Shown: positions 8,208-17,503, numbered from the stretch's first letter. The stretch: 63,767 bases of DNA from Candidatus Didemnitutus sp. (GCA_030681265.1 JAUXXD010000206.1:1-63767), one strand, 5' to 3'. The notes: generated by a model not told the origin, from the letters alone. Translations and numbers: made by a program.

Positions 8208-11200
8208 ATGAAGCTGCTTACTTGTCTTACGTTTGCGCTGGCGCTGGGCGCCGGCGGCCTCTTCGCCCAAAACTCCGCTGAGCAGACCCGCCTGCTTCGC
8301 TTTCCCGCCACTAACGGCGCGCAAATCGTCTTCAGTTACACCGGCCAGCTTTACACGGTCGATGTCACCGGTGGCACCGCGCGTCGTCTCACCGACGCGC
8401 CCGGCTGGGCCGTCTTTCCGCGTTTCTCAGCCGACGGTGCGCAACTCGCCTTCACCGCGCAATACGACGGCAATACCGAAGTCTACGTGATGCCTTCCGA
8501 AGGCGGCACGCCGCGCCGTCTCACTTACACGGCGACGTTGAGCCGCGACGATTTGAGCGACCGCATGGGACCGAACAACATCGTGATGGCGTGGAAAAAC
8601 CGTTCGCCCGAACTCGCCTTTCGTTCCCGTTGGCGCGACCCGAATGATTTCCTCGGTCAACTCTACACCGTCGGTCTCGACGGCGAAATCCCACAGCAAT
8701 TGCCCGTGCCGCGCGGCGGCTTCATGAGCTATTCGCCCGATGACACCAAGATGGCCTACAACCGCGTCTTCCGCGAATTCCGCACGTGGAAACGCTATCG
8801 CGGCGGCATGGCCGACGACGTGTGGATCATCGATTTCAAAACCGGCGCGTTAGAAAACATCACTAACCACCCCGCGCAGGACATCATCCCAATGTGGGCG
8901 CCGAACGGAAAAATTTACTTCCTCTCCGATCGCGGCGGGAACATGAATCTCTATTCCTACGAACTCGCCTCCAAACGCACGACGCAGCACACGCAGTTCA
9001 AGGATTTCGATGTTAAATTTCCATCACTTGGCAAAGGCGGTATCGTCTTCGAACAAGCGGGCTTGATCTGGCATTTCGACCTGAAAACCGAAAGCGCGCG
9101 CCAAGTGCCCATCGTCGTGCGCGAGGATCTCGCGATCGCCCGCGGCGGAATGACCCATGTCTCGCGCTTCGTCGCAGAAGTGAACCCGTCGCCCGACGGC
9201 AAGCGCGCCGTCGTCACGGCCCGCGGCGAAACGTTCACCGTGCCCGTGAAAAACGGCCCCGTGCGCAATCTTTCCAACACGCCCGGTGTGCACGAGCGCG
9301 ATGCCACTTGGTCGCCCGACGGACGTTGGATCGCTTACATCTCCGACGCCACCGGTGAGAACGAAATCTGGACGCGCGCCCAAGACGGCAGCGGCGAACC
9401 GGTGCAGGTCACGAGCAACTCCGACACCTATTTTTACGGCCCGATTTGGTCGCCCGACAGCAAGAAGCTGCTCTGGGGCGATCGCGAACAGCGCCTGCGC
9501 TTCGTTGACGTGGAGAGCAAGAACGTCACCGAAATCGAAAAAAATCCAACCGGCGAAATCACCAACTTCGACTGGTCGCCCGACAATAAGTGGATCGCGT
9601 GGGCTTCTCCGCAACGCGGCAGCTACGCCAAAGTGAAACTCTACTCCGTCGAAACCAAATCAGTCACCGACGTGACCGACGGCTGGTTCTCGGCGCGCGG
9701 CCCGTCGTTCAGCGACGACGGCAAGTGGCTGCTCTTCGCTTCCGGGCGCGACTTCACGCCGACTTATGGCGTCACGGAGTTCAACCACATCTACCGCGAC
9801 TGGGAACGCGTTTATCTCGTCGCCCTCGCCAAGGACACGAAATCGCCTTTCGCACCAAAGAGCGACGAAGTCGAAATCGCTAAAGACGATGAAAAGCCCG
9901 GCGCAAAAGCGGCCGCGAAGTCCGACACTGACGCTCCTAAAACGGATGACGCAAAACCCGTCGCTGTCGCGGACACCCCGATCACGGAGAAAAAAGAGAC
10001 ACCGGCAAGTGGCGAGAAAAAGGACGCGAAAAAGAAGCCCATCGTTGTGAAAGTTGACCTCGATGGATTGAAGGACCGCACGATCGCGTTGCCGATCACG
10101 GCGTCGAATTATCCGTTGTTCACGATGGTGGGAGACAAAGTTTTCTACCTGCGCACCACGGGCGGATTCGGTGGTCCCGGCGGCGCGGGCGGCACGCTCT
10201 TTGTTTATAATCTGAAAGACTTGAAGGAAACCGAACTCGGCACCGTCAACGGCTTCAGCATCACCGCCGACGGCAAGAAAATGCTCGTCCGCCAACAGCG
10301 CGATTACGCGATTATCGATCTGCCGAATGCGAAGATCGACGTGAAGGAGAAGCTCAACCTCGCCGGTCTCGAAATGCAGCTCGATCGCACGGCGGAGTGG
10401 AATCAAATCTACCACGAAAGCTGGCGGCAAATGCGTGATTTCCTCTACGCACCGAACATGCACGGCGTGGATTGGCCGCTGATGCGTCAACGTTACGCGA
10501 CGTTGTTGCCGTCGGTGAAACACCGCAACGACCTCAGCTTCGTTATCGGCGAACTCATCGGCGAACTCAACGTCGGCCACGCCTACGTCGGCGGCGGTGA
10601 ACGCCTCAACGAGGCCCCGCGCGTCCAGGTCGGTTTGCTCGGTGCGGAATTTTCCCGCGATGCCGCTAGTCGTGCGTATCGTATCGACCGCATTCTCCGT
10701 GGCGAAAATTGGCAGACCAACGTCCGCTCACCGCTCACCGAAATCGGCGTCGATGTGAAGGAAGGCGACTTCATCGTCGCCGTGGACGGCAAGCCCGTCA
10801 GCGCGCTGTCGTCACTCCACGCCGCGTTCGTCGGCACCGTGGGTAAGCACGTCACGTTGCGCGTCAACAGCACGCCCACCACCGAAGGCGCACGCGATGT
10901 CGTCGTCGTGCCGATCGCCAACGAGCAACCGCTCTATTATTACAACTGGGTGCAGAAAAACATCGATTACGTCTCGCAGAAAACGAACGGCGAAGTCGGT
11001 TACATTCACATTCCCAACATGGGTCAGGAAGGACTCAACGAGTTCGTGAAGCACTACTACCCGCAACTCGGCAAACGCGCGCTCATCGTCGATGATCGCG
11101 GCAACGGCGGCGGCAACGTCTCACCGCAAATCGCCGAACGCCTCAGTCGCGAATTGCTCTTCGTTTCCATCGGCCGCAACGGTCAGCCCAACGCCAATCC

Positions 11201-11597
11201 GGGCGGCCAACTCGTCGGGCCAAAGGTTCTGTTGCTGAACGAATTCTCCGCGTCGGACGGCGACATTTTCGCCTTCCGTTTCCGTGCGATGAATCTTGGC
11301 AAAATCATCGGCAAACGCAGTTGGGGCGGCGTCGTGGGTATTCGCGGCACGTTGCCGTTCGTGGACGGCGGCACACTCAACCGGCCGGAATTCGCCAACG
11401 GCTACAGCGCCGACGGCAAGGAATGGATCATGGAAGGCGAAGGCGTGACGCCCGACATCATCGTCGACAACGACCCGTGGAAGGAATTCCACGGTGAAGA
11501 CCAACAACTCGACGCCGCCATCGCGCACATCCTGCAGGAATTGAAGACCAAGGGCCGCGACATCCCGCCGCCCCCACCCTACCCGATCCGCAACTAA
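8208..11597 (+). CDS. Tricorn-protease-like S41 peptidase, exported
   Basis: A 1129-residue protein with a signal peptide (residues 1 to about 20, ending GGLFA). TolB/WD40-type propeller repeats (SADGAQLAF, SPDGRWIAYISD, SPDNKWIAW) fill about residues 25-530. A Lys/Ala/Asp-rich linker at about 555-620 follows, then a second beta region, a PDZ domain (about 825-905) and an S41 peptidase core. GHAYVGG carries the expected catalytic His (about residue 791), and SASDGD carries the nucleophile Ser (about 1016). This is the tricorn layout: a propeller-gated chamber that degrades peptides, here probably periplasmic or secreted. The charged linker makes it longer than archaeal tricorn. Confidence 0.92.
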   Translation: MKLLTCLTFALALGAGGLFAQNSAEQTRLLRFPATNGAQIVFSYTGQLYTVDVTGGTARRLTDAPGWAVFPRFSADGAQLAFTAQYDGNTEVYVMPSEGGTPRRLTYTATLSRDDLSDRMGPNNIVMAWKNRSPELAFRSRWRDPNDFLGQLYTVGLDGEIPQQLPVPRGGFMSYSPDDTKMAYNRVFREFRTWKRYRGGMADDVWIIDFKTGALENITNHPAQDIIPMWAPNGKIYFLSDRGGNMNLYSYELASKRTTQHTQFKDFDVKFPSLGKGGIVFEQAGLIWHFDLKTESARQVPIVVREDLAIARGGMTHVSRFVAEVNPSPDGKRAVVTARGETFTVPVKNGPVRNLSNTPGVHERDATWSPDGRWIAYISDATGENEIWTRAQDGSGEPVQVTSNSDTYFYGPIWSPDSKKLLWGDREQRLRFVDVESKNVTEIEKNPTGEITNFDWSPDNKWIAWASPQRGSYAKVKLYSVETKSVTDVTDGWFSARGPSFSDDGKWLLFASGRDFTPTYGVTEFNHIYRDWERVYLVALAKDTKSPFAPKSDEVEIAKDDEKPGAKAAAKSDTDAPKTDDAKPVAVADTPITEKKETPASGEKKDAKKKPIVVKVDLDGLKDRTIALPITASNYPLFTMVGDKVFYLRTTGGFGGPGGAGGTLFVYNLKDLKETELGTVNGFSITADGKKMLVRQQRDYAIIDLPNAKIDVKEKLNLAGLEMQLDRTAEWNQIYHESWRQMRDFLYAPNMHGVDWPLMRQRYATLLPSVKHRNDLSFVIGELIGELNVGHAYVGGGERLNEAPRVQVGLLGAEFSRDAASRAYRIDRILRGENWQTNVRSPLTEIGVDVKEGDFIVAVDGKPVSALSSLHAAFVGTVGKHVTLRVNSTPTTEGARDVVVVPIANEQPLYYYNWVQKNIDYVSQKTNGEVGYIHIPNMGQEGLNEFVKHYYPQLGKRALIVDDRGNGGGNVSPQIAERLSRELLFVSIGRNGQPNANPGGQLVGPKVLLLNEFSASDGDIFAFRFRAMNLGKIIGKRSWGGVVGIRGTLPFVDGGTLNRPEFANGYSADGKEWIMEGEGVTPDIIVDNDPWKEFHGEDQQLDAAIAHILQELKTKGRDIPPPPPYPIRN

Positions 11598-11629
11598 GGC
11601 CGCGCTCCATGCGCCAGACTTGCTTTCCA

Positions 11630-11664
11630 CCCCTCGGCGAAGAAATTTGCCGAGGGGTTTTTCT
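11630..11664 (+). terminator. Rho-independent terminator of the tricorn-like gene
   Basis: CCCCTCGGC pairs with GCCGAGGGG (11630-11638 and 11649-11657), followed by TTTTTCTT. It ends only about 20 bases before the next start codon, so the sigma operon downstream needs its own promoter, which must overlap this region. Confidence 0.85.
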
Positions 11665-11685
11665 TGGGTCAGCGTTACACTGGTT

Positions 11686-11979
11686 ATGAAACCCACCGAT
11701 TCCCTGTCCTCATTGCTGCAACGCTGGCATCACGCCCCCGCGCCTGCCCCTGAGTTCACGGTCGGCGTGTGGTCGCGCATCGAGGCCTCCCGCGGCGAGC
11801 GCCTCCAATCCGCATTTTTCCGCTGGGCCTTGCCGCTCGCCGCGTCCGTGGCCCTGTTGCTCGGCGTCAGCGTGGCACGCATTGAAGCCAAACGTGAACA
11901 CGCCGATACGATGGCGGCCTACTACATGCGCACAATCGACCCGGTGCAAATCACCGCCCCCGCCACCCTGCGGCCATGA
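11686..11979 (+). CDS. CnrY-like anti-sigma factor, single-span membrane protein
   Basis: A 97-residue protein with a cytoplasmic N-terminal segment (about 1-45), one transmembrane helix (about 46-65) and a short periplasmic tail. The phrase EFTVGVWSRIEASRG resembles PGFRAAVWARIEAARR in the 44485-44802 protein, and both tails carry YxxxxIDP. It is followed, with 4-base overlaps, by a periplasmic sensor and an ECF sigma factor. This gives the same gene order as cnrYXH of Cupriavidus, where CnrY holds sigma CnrH at the membrane. Role is inferred from context and paralogy; direct similarity to CnrY is not claimed. Confidence 0.65.
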   Translation: MKPTDSLSSLLQRWHHAPAPAPEFTVGVWSRIEASRGERLQSAFFRWALPLAASVALLLGVSVARIEAKREHADTMAAYYMRTIDPVQITAPATLRP

Positions 11980-12401
11980 AACGTCTCGCGCTCCTTCTGG
12001 CGGTCCTTCTCGGAGTCGGCGCGGCTTCCTATGCACTCACGCGGATGCTGTGGCCGGTTGCCGCGGTTGCAGAAGATCAGATGACATGGCTCACGCGTGA
12101 GTTCGCGCTCTCGCCGACCCAAGCTGCGGCAATTGAGAAACTGCATTACGATTACGTGCCGGTTTGCTCCGAGCATTGCGCCATGATCGTCGAAGCGCGC
12201 GAGCGACTCGCCGCTCAACCAACCGATCCCGCGCTCCGCGTGGAAGTGGCGCAAAAGGAAAAACTCTGCGCCGACGCCACCCTCGCTCACGTGCACGAGG
12301 TCGCGGCGCAGATGGATGCCGCGCATGGGCGCCGCTTCCTCGAATTGGTCGTGCCGAAAATTTCCCGCCACCAGCACCACGGTCCGTTCGGCCTGAAATG
12401 A
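11976..12401 (+). CDS. CnrX-like periplasmic metal sensor
   Basis: A 141-residue protein with an N-terminal membrane anchor (residues 3-20) and an all-helical periplasmic part of the Spy/CpxP/CnrX type. It keeps a Cys/His set shared with its paralogue at 43982-44482: VC-x-EHC near residue 65, a Cys in KEKLCADAT, then AHVHEVAA, plus a C-terminal HQHH. CnrX uses His, Glu and Met ligands, so a cysteine-containing site hints at a different metal or at redox sensing (inference). Start ATG 11976 overlaps the anti-sigma stop, and its own stop overlaps the sigma start. Confidence 0.68.
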   Translation: MKRLALLLAVLLGVGAASYALTRMLWPVAAVAEDQMTWLTREFALSPTQAAAIEKLHYDYVPVCSEHCAMIVEARERLAAQPTDPALRVEVAQKEKLCADATLAHVHEVAAQMDAAHGRRFLELVVPKISRHQHHGPFGLK

Positions 12402-12955
12402 GTTCGCCGGACGAAACTTCCGACGAAGCTGCCATGCTGGCCTTGCAGCACGGCGAGGAGGTCGCGCTCAACACCTTGATGCGCCGCTGGGAAGTGCCTT
12501 TGCGCAGTTTTCTCTACCGCTCGACGCACAACGAACAGGACGCGCTCGACCTCGCCCAGGAAACCTTTGTGCGCATCTTCCGTCACCGCGCGCGTTATCG
12601 TGCCGGCGCGCGCTTCTCGACGTGGATGTTTCAAATCGCGCTCAATCTCGCTCGCGACCACGCGCGCTACCGCGGACGGCGTCCGACGACGACGTTGACC
12701 GAAGTGGTGGAGCCCTCGACGCAACGCACGCCGGCGCGCGAAACGACCGACGCCGAAACCGCCGCCGCCGTGCGTGACGCGATCAATGCGTTGCCCGAGG
12801 AATTGCGCGAAACCGTCCTGCTCTCAACTTACCAAGGATTATCGCACGCGGAGATTGCCGAAATCGTCGATGCCACGCCCAAGGCCGTCGAAACCCGACT
12901 TTATCGCGCGAGAGAAAAACTGCGCGGCATTCTCGGCCGTTACCTGCGCGACTAG
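12398..12955 (+). CDS. ECF RNA polymerase sigma factor, CnrH-like operon position
   Basis: A 185-residue sigma-70-family ECF factor. Region 2 spans about residues 25-95 (DALDLAQETFVRIF, FSTWMFQIALNLARDHARY). Region 4 spans about 120-180 (LPEELRETVLLSTYQGLSHAEIAEI and AVETRLYRAREKLR). ATG 12398 overlaps the sensor stop by 4 bases. It is the last gene of a three-gene anti-sigma/sensor/sigma operon. The target genes are not adjacent: the next gene is an aldehyde dehydrogenase. Confidence 0.9.
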   Translation: MSSPDETSDEAAMLALQHGEEVALNTLMRRWEVPLRSFLYRSTHNEQDALDLAQETFVRIFRHRARYRAGARFSTWMFQIALNLARDHARYRGRRPTTTLTEVVEPSTQRTPARETTDAETAAAVRDAINALPEELRETVLLSTYQGLSHAEIAEIVDATPKAVETRLYRAREKLRGILGRYLRD

Positions 12956-13023
12956 GCCTGTTGTAACCTCTGACGGCAAGTTGCCGTTCGACAAGCGCCG
13001 CCGCATCAGTTGAACGTAGCCCG

Positions 13024-14391
13024 ATGGCTATCGTCACCGTCAACCCCGCCACCGGAAAACATTTGCAGCGCTACCGCGAACTGACCGCAACGCAAGTCGA
13101 TGCGGTGCTCACGCAGGCAACCACCGCCTTTGTGTCGTGGCGCCGCACCCCGCTCGCCACGCGGGCGCGTCACTTACGGGCCGTGGCGCGCGAGTTGCGG
13201 AAACGACAATTTGATTTCGCGAGTTTGATTACCGCCGAGATGGGCAAGCCGATCGCCCAAGCGCTCGCCGAAGTGCAGAAGTGCGCGCTCAATTGCGAAT
13301 TCTACGCCGCCAACGCGACATGCTTCCTCGCCGACGAGCGCCCGGAAGGCGCCCCAAGGCATCGCTACGTGACGTATCAGCCGCTCGGCCCCGTGCTCGC
13401 CATCATGCCGTGGAATTTCCCGTTTTGGCAGGTGTTTCGCGGTGCCGCGCCCGCGTTGATGGCGGGCAACACCATGGTGCTCAAACACGCCTCCAACGTC
13501 ACCGGTTGCGCGCTCGCCCTCCAACAAATCTTCGAGTGCGCCGGCGTGCCGCGCGGCGTTTTCCAAACCGCCGTCGTCAACGCCGCACGGGCGGAGAAAA
13601 TGGTCAGCGACGAGCGCATCGCGATGATCACGCTCACCGGCAGCACGGCGGTAGGTCGCAAAGTTGCCGCCCTCGCGGGAGCGGCGATGAAGCGCGGCGT
13701 TTACGAACTCGGCGGCAGTGACGCCTACGTGATTCTCGCCGACGCCGATCTGGCGCGCGCGGCGGAGTTGTGCGCGGAGTCGCGGCTCTACAACGGCGGA
13801 CAAAGTTGTGTGGCCGCGAAGCGATTCATCGTCGTGGCGAAAGTGCGCGCACGTTTCGAAAAATTGTTCATCGCCAAACTGGCCGAGCGCCGCAGCGGCG
13901 ATCCGCTCGACGCCACCACGCAACTCGGACCGCTGGCCCGCGCGAGTGTGCGCGACGAGTTGCACGAGCAAGTGCAGCGCAGCGTTCGTCAGGGCGCACG
14001 TTTGCTGCTCGGCGGGAAAATGCCCGCTGGGCCGGGCTGCTACTATCCCGCGACGGTGCTCGCCGACGTGCGGCCGGGGATGGCTGCGTGCGACGAGGAG
14101 TTGTTTGGTCCGGTGGCCGCGATTATGCCGGCGAAGAATCAGGCCGATGCGTTACGCTTGGCCAATTTGACGAGCTACGGATTGGGCGCGGCGGTCTTCA
14201 CGAGTGATAAGGCACGCGGTGAAAAAATCGCACGTGACGAACTCCACGTCGGCAATGCGTTCGTCAACGAATTCGTGCGTTCGCATGCGACGTTGCCGTT
14301 CGGCGGCGTGAAATGCAGCGGGCATGGCCGCGAGCTCGGGGCGTGGGGCATTCGCGAATTTACCAACACCAAAGTGATCAGCGTCAGTTGA
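13024..14391 (+). CDS. NAD(P)-dependent aldehyde dehydrogenase (succinate-semialdehyde type)
   Basis: A 455-residue ALDH-superfamily enzyme. Motifs: PWNFPFWQVFRGAAPALMAGN in the cofactor domain, the general-base Glu in ELGGSD and the catalytic Cys in NGGQSC. FGGVKCSGHGRELG near the C-terminus resembles Sad/YneI-type succinate-semialdehyde dehydrogenases, which also have this shorter length. The expected reaction is oxidation of a semialdehyde to the acid. It starts 68 bases after the sigma factor gene, and its 3' end overlaps the convergent hypothetical gene by 8 bases. Confidence 0.88.
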   Translation: MAIVTVNPATGKHLQRYRELTATQVDAVLTQATTAFVSWRRTPLATRARHLRAVARELRKRQFDFASLITAEMGKPIAQALAEVQKCALNCEFYAANATCFLADERPEGAPRHRYVTYQPLGPVLAIMPWNFPFWQVFRGAAPALMAGNTMVLKHASNVTGCALALQQIFECAGVPRGVFQTAVVNAARAEKMVSDERIAMITLTGSTAVGRKVAALAGAAMKRGVYELGGSDAYVILADADLARAAELCAESRLYNGGQSCVAAKRFIVVAKVRARFEKLFIAKLAERRSGDPLDATTQLGPLARASVRDELHEQVQRSVRQGARLLLGGKMPAGPGCYYPATVLADVRPGMAACDEELFGPVAAIMPAKNQADALRLANLTSYGLGAAVFTSDKARGEKIARDELHVGNAFVNEFVRSHATLPFGGVKCSGHGRELGAWGIREFTNTKVISVS

Positions 14392-14740
14392 TCGGCTCAG
14401 TCGTCTGCTCGTGGCTCGGTGCCACTGCCCACACGCGCATCACAAGATCACGCACGCGTTTCGTCGAGACACGGAAGCGCAGCCAACTGCGCAATATTGT
14501 GCGGTTGGAGCGGTGTGATTGGAAATCAGACGACTCCGCGTGAAATTGACGCCGAGAGCGCATATCGCCAACGCCGCGGATAAATTCCCGATCTGCCAGG
14601 AAAAAATCTGGAACCAAAAACAGCAACCACACCACTGGCCAAGTGTGCCAATAGAGCGTGCGGTAAAACACGTGTTGTTCAAATTTTGCAGGCTCAAGCT
14701 TGTAGAGCTCGCAGTAACGTTCTCGGAAAGTGGGGTGCAT
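14384..14740 (-). CDS. Hypothetical protein with one hydrophobic segment
   Basis: A 118-residue protein not recognised. It begins MHPTFRERYCELY, has a Trp/Leu-rich hydrophobic stretch (about residues 32-48) and a basic C-terminal half. Codon use is like neighbouring genes, and the frame is open with an ATG start. It overlaps the convergent aldehyde dehydrogenase by 8 bases. Nothing suggests a function. Confidence 0.5.
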   Translation of the reverse strand: MHPTFRERYCELYKLEPAKFEQHVFYRTLYWHTWPVVWLLFLVPDFFLADREFIRGVGDMRSRRQFHAESSDFQSHRSNRTILRSWLRFRVSTKRVRDLVMRVWAVAPSHEQTTEPIN

Positions 14741-14921
14741 GAAGGCGGCGAGAGATGAGGCGTGAACCTCTGGGTGGCACTACACTTAAACTCCATGGCG
14801 GAGAATTGGCAAGGTTGCGCAAGCCCTAGGACAGGGAAGGCGTTTCCCTCAGGCTTGTCGGCGAAAATTGGACAACAGCCTCTGTGTCCAGAGGCGCGAC
14901 GTCCGCGCATTTCGCAAAAAC

Positions 14922-15011
14922 TGGCGGAGAGGGAGGGATTCGAACCCCCGGAACCCTTGCGGGCTCACCTGATTTCGAGTCAGGCGCGATCGACCACTCT
15001 GCCACCTCTCC
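14922..15011 (-). tRNA. tRNA-Ser(CGA)
   Basis: On the minus strand the acceptor stem GGAGAGG pairs with CCTCTCC, followed by discriminator G and an encoded CCA. The anticodon loop is CTCGAAA on a CCTGA/TCAGG stem, giving anticodon CGA. A long variable arm (GAGCCCGCAAGGGTTC region) and GGTTCGAATCC confirm a class II serine tRNA. Confidence 0.95.
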
Positions 15012-15081
15012 GGAAGCAAGATGCGAAAACGTAGAGTGCCGAAATGAAAACGGAAGCAGAAATTTTCAATTCCACTGTCGC

Positions 15082-15495
15082 CTAGCCGTTTTGGTCGCCG
15101 GACTCGTCCGTCGCTGGCCGGTTGGCCGGCAAATGCTCCGGCAGGAAAAAATAGTAGAGCATGAGCTGCCAACTGCGCGCTGACCGATACAAGGCCACCG
15201 GCACGAGCAACGCGCCCGCCAACGCCAACCCGATCGCCAGCGCATCGCTGAGCACGCCCGCATACCACAGCAGCGCGGTCGGCAGTAGAAAGCCGAAGCA
15301 GGTGACGCCGTAGTTGAGCGCCATGGCGCCGAGAAAAAATCCTTCCTCGCGCTCTAACTTGAGACCGCAACCGGGACACTCGCGGTGGAGGACGAACGGT
15401 TTTCCCGGCCGGAACAGCGGCTCACCACCGCAATTGGGGCAACAATTGCGCATGCCTCGTTGGAGGATGAGTGCTCGGGTAACTTTCATCTGCAT
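15082..15495 (-). CDS. DUF983 family membrane protein
   Basis: A 137-residue protein. The N-terminal zinc-ribbon-like part (NCCPNCGGEPLF ... ECPGCGLKLEREEGFF) is followed by two transmembrane helices and an acidic tail. This is the DUF983 pattern; its function is unknown. ATG 15495 is chosen because upstream in-frame sequence lacks similarity to the family. An ATG two codons later (15489) is also possible. Confidence 0.8.
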   Translation of the reverse strand: MQMKVTRALILQRGMRNCCPNCGGEPLFRPGKPFVLHRECPGCGLKLEREEGFFLGAMALNYGVTCFGFLLPTALLWYAGVLSDALAIGLALAGALLVPVALYRSARSWQLMLYYFFLPEHLPANRPATDESGDQNG

Positions 15496-15714
15496 GATAA
15501 CGGCTGCAGCATGGGTGCGCTGCACGTGGTTTAGAATACAAAAGCAAAATTGAACTGCCGTTGCCAAGCCGTAGGTGGCGCGCTCGTCGCACCACGTTGC
15601 GCGGGGCGTGCGCAACTACCATCGCCGTCCGCCTTTCCGTCCCCCTCGCGGACTACGCGACGTGAGGAAACCGCGAAATCGCGCGGCACGTGCTCGCCTC
15701 CTTGCCGTTCGCGC

Positions 15715-15744
15715 AAAAAAGAGGCGCGCCGTAAAGCGCGCCTC
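15715..15744 (-). terminator. Rho-independent terminator of rpsB-tsf
   Basis: Reading the minus strand, GAGGCGCGC pairs with GCGCGCCTC on a 6-base loop, followed by six T's (A's at 15715-15720 on the plus strand). It lies about 28 bases after the tsf stop codon. Confidence 0.9.
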
Positions 15745-15772
15745 GAAAGGGAAACGATTTCAGTCGCGATGC

Positions 15773-16363
15773 TTAGGCGCCGAGCTGGAAGCGAACGAAA
15801 CGACGGATTTGCATGTTCTCGCCGAGCTTCGCGATCTTCTCTGTGAGGACATCCTTCACCGTTTGCTCCGGGTTCTTCACGAAGGGCTGATCGATCAGGC
15901 AGACTTGCGAGTAGTATTTCTCGATTTTGCCTTCGATGATTTTTTGCGCGGCGGCGGGTGGCTTGCCTTGGACTTGGGCAGCCGCGATTTCGCGCTCCTT
16001 GGTCAAATCGGCTTCCGGCACTTCCTGGCGGGTCACGTAGAGCGGGCTGGCAGCGGCAATCTGCAAGCAGACGTCGCGGCAGAAGCCCTTGAACTCATCG
16101 GTCTTCGCAACGAAGTCGGTCTCGCAATTGATCTCTATGAGCACGCCGACTTTGCCGCCGACGTGGATGTAGGATTCGATGAGCCCATCGGAGGTGGAGC
16201 GACCGGCCTTTTTGGCGGCGGAGGCGACGCCTTTTTTGCGGAGCAGCGTTTCCGCTTGCTCCATGTTGCCCTGCGCCTCGTCGAGCGCCTTCTTGCAATC
16301 AAGCAGACCTGCGCCGGTTTTCTCGCGCAAAGTTGCGACCATGCTGGCTGTAGTAGCGGCCAT
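15773..16363 (-). CDS. tsf: Translation elongation factor Ts
   Basis: A 196-residue EF-Ts, the nucleotide-exchange factor for EF-Tu. The N-terminal signature VATLREKTGAGLLDCKKAL and the core ETDFVAKTDEF are clear. It is the short form with a reduced core and no coiled-coil insertion, as in several non-proteobacterial phyla. It follows rpsB by 19 bases in the usual order and ends before a strong terminator. Confidence 0.97.
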   Translation of the reverse strand: MAATTASMVATLREKTGAGLLDCKKALDEAQGNMEQAETLLRKKGVASAAKKAGRSTSDGLIESYIHVGGKVGVLIEINCETDFVAKTDEFKGFCRDVCLQIAAASPLYVTRQEVPEADLTKEREIAAAQVQGKPPAAAQKIIEGKIEKYYSQVCLIDQPFVKNPEQTVKDVLTEKIAKLGENMQIRRFVRFQLGA

Positions 16364-16382
16364 AATTCGGAAAATTTTAAGA

Positions 16383-17264
16383 TTAGACGTCTTCGGTGGA
16401 GACTGCGGATTTCTTCGCGGTCGTGCGCTTGCGCGTGGTGACGACTGGCTTCTCTTCGTCGTCGGTCACTTTCACGCCGGGAGGCAGAACAACCTTGTCG
16501 AGATCCACTTCGCCGTCGACCGGAGCAGGCTCGGCGGCAGCTTCCGGCGCGACCTTCTCGGTGCGGGCGGCGCGGCGCGACTCGCGGTGAGCGAGACCGG
16601 CTTGGATCGATTCGACGATCGTATCAACGATGATGCGGATCGACTTGGCGGCGTCGTCATTGCCCGGGATCGGGTGCGACAATTGCGTCGGGTCGGAATT
16701 CGTATCGACGAGACCAACACAGGGGATGCCGAGGCGCTTGGCCTCAAGCACGGCGATTTCTTCGTAGCCCGCGTCGATGACGAACATCGCGGCCGGCAAC
16801 GTGGTGAGATTGGAAATGCCGTCAAAGTTGCGGGTCATGCGCGCCATTTCGCGGCGGATGGCCGACTCTTCCTTCGAAGAGAACTTACCAAGTTCACCGT
16901 TCGCGTCCATCGATTGGTATTTTTTGAACTTGGTGAGGGACTTCTTGATCGTCTCGAAATTGGTCAACGCGCCACCGAGCCAACGGTTGGTGACATAGGG
17001 CATCCCGGTGGCGGTCGCCGCTTCCTTGATCAACTCTTGCGCTTGGCGCTTTGTGCCGACGAGCAACACATCGTCGCCGCTTGCCACGAGGTTCTCGAGG
17101 AACTTGCAGGCATTTTCGAGCGCCGCATGGGTCTTCTCGAGGTCGATGATGGTGATGCCTTGGCGATGGCCGAAGATGTAAGGCTTGGAGCGTGGATTCC
17201 AACGCTTGGTTTGGTGGCCAAGGTGGACGCCAGCGTCGAGGAGGTCTTTAGGTGAAACGTTCAT
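16383..17264 (-). CDS. rpsB: 30S ribosomal protein S2
   Basis: A 293-residue S2. Signatures are DLLDAGVHLGHQTKRWNP at the N-terminus, PYVTNRWLGGALTNF and the late IPGNDDAAKSIRI. A tail of about 60 residues rich in Glu, Ala, Val and Lys extends beyond the conserved core. It is the first gene of rpsB-tsf. A 14-bp palindrome lies just before its start codon. Confidence 0.97.
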   Translation of the reverse strand: MNVSPKDLLDAGVHLGHQTKRWNPRSKPYIFGHRQGITIIDLEKTHAALENACKFLENLVASGDDVLLVGTKRQAQELIKEAATATGMPYVTNRWLGGALTNFETIKKSLTKFKKYQSMDANGELGKFSSKEESAIRREMARMTRNFDGISNLTTLPAAMFVIDAGYEEIAVLEAKRLGIPCVGLVDTNSDPTQLSHPIPGNDDAAKSIRIIVDTIVESIQAGLAHRESRRAARTEKVAPEAAAEPAPVDGEVDLDKVVLPPGVKVTDDEEKPVVTTRKRTTAKKSAVSTEDV

Positions 17265-17273
17265 GATGATCTA

Positions 17274-17287
17274 TGTATCGCGATACA
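17274..17287. promoter_or_regulatory. 14-bp palindrome in the rpsB leader
   Basis: TGTATCGCGATACA is a perfect palindrome ending 10 bases before the rpsB ATG. It could be a protein-binding site or fold in the mRNA leader near the ribosome-binding site. No family of leader elements was matched. Confidence 0.35.
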
Positions 17288-17460
17288 CAGGTCGGCCGAT
17301 GGGCCGCCTTGCGATCTGAGGATTGCCGGGCGCACTGCTCCTGTTCGGACAGAACGCGCCAGCGGGTTTTGGTTAGTTAATTGAAGGAACAGGAAAGGCC
17401 GAAAACAGAGAGGCACGCGCCCACTGGCAAGTCCTTTCTCGGAAAATCAGAAAATCACGG

Positions 17461-17489
17461 TTGACAGGCCGAAACGCGATTCGCACGTT
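17461..17489 (+). promoter_or_regulatory. Candidate promoter of the initiator tRNA gene
   Basis: A perfect TTGACA (17461-17466), a 17-base spacer and CACGTT at the -10 position, ending 14 bases before the tRNA. The -10 match is poor, so the call rests on the -35 and the position. Confidence 0.45.
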
Positions 17490-17503
17490 GGCCGTTCATC
17501 TGT

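Noticed and set aside
11652-11677. GAGGGGTT-12-GCGTTA as an ECF promoter of the first CnrYXH-like operon
   Set aside because: The -35 part is the terminator stem, the -10 matches poorly, and only 8 bases remain before the ATG.
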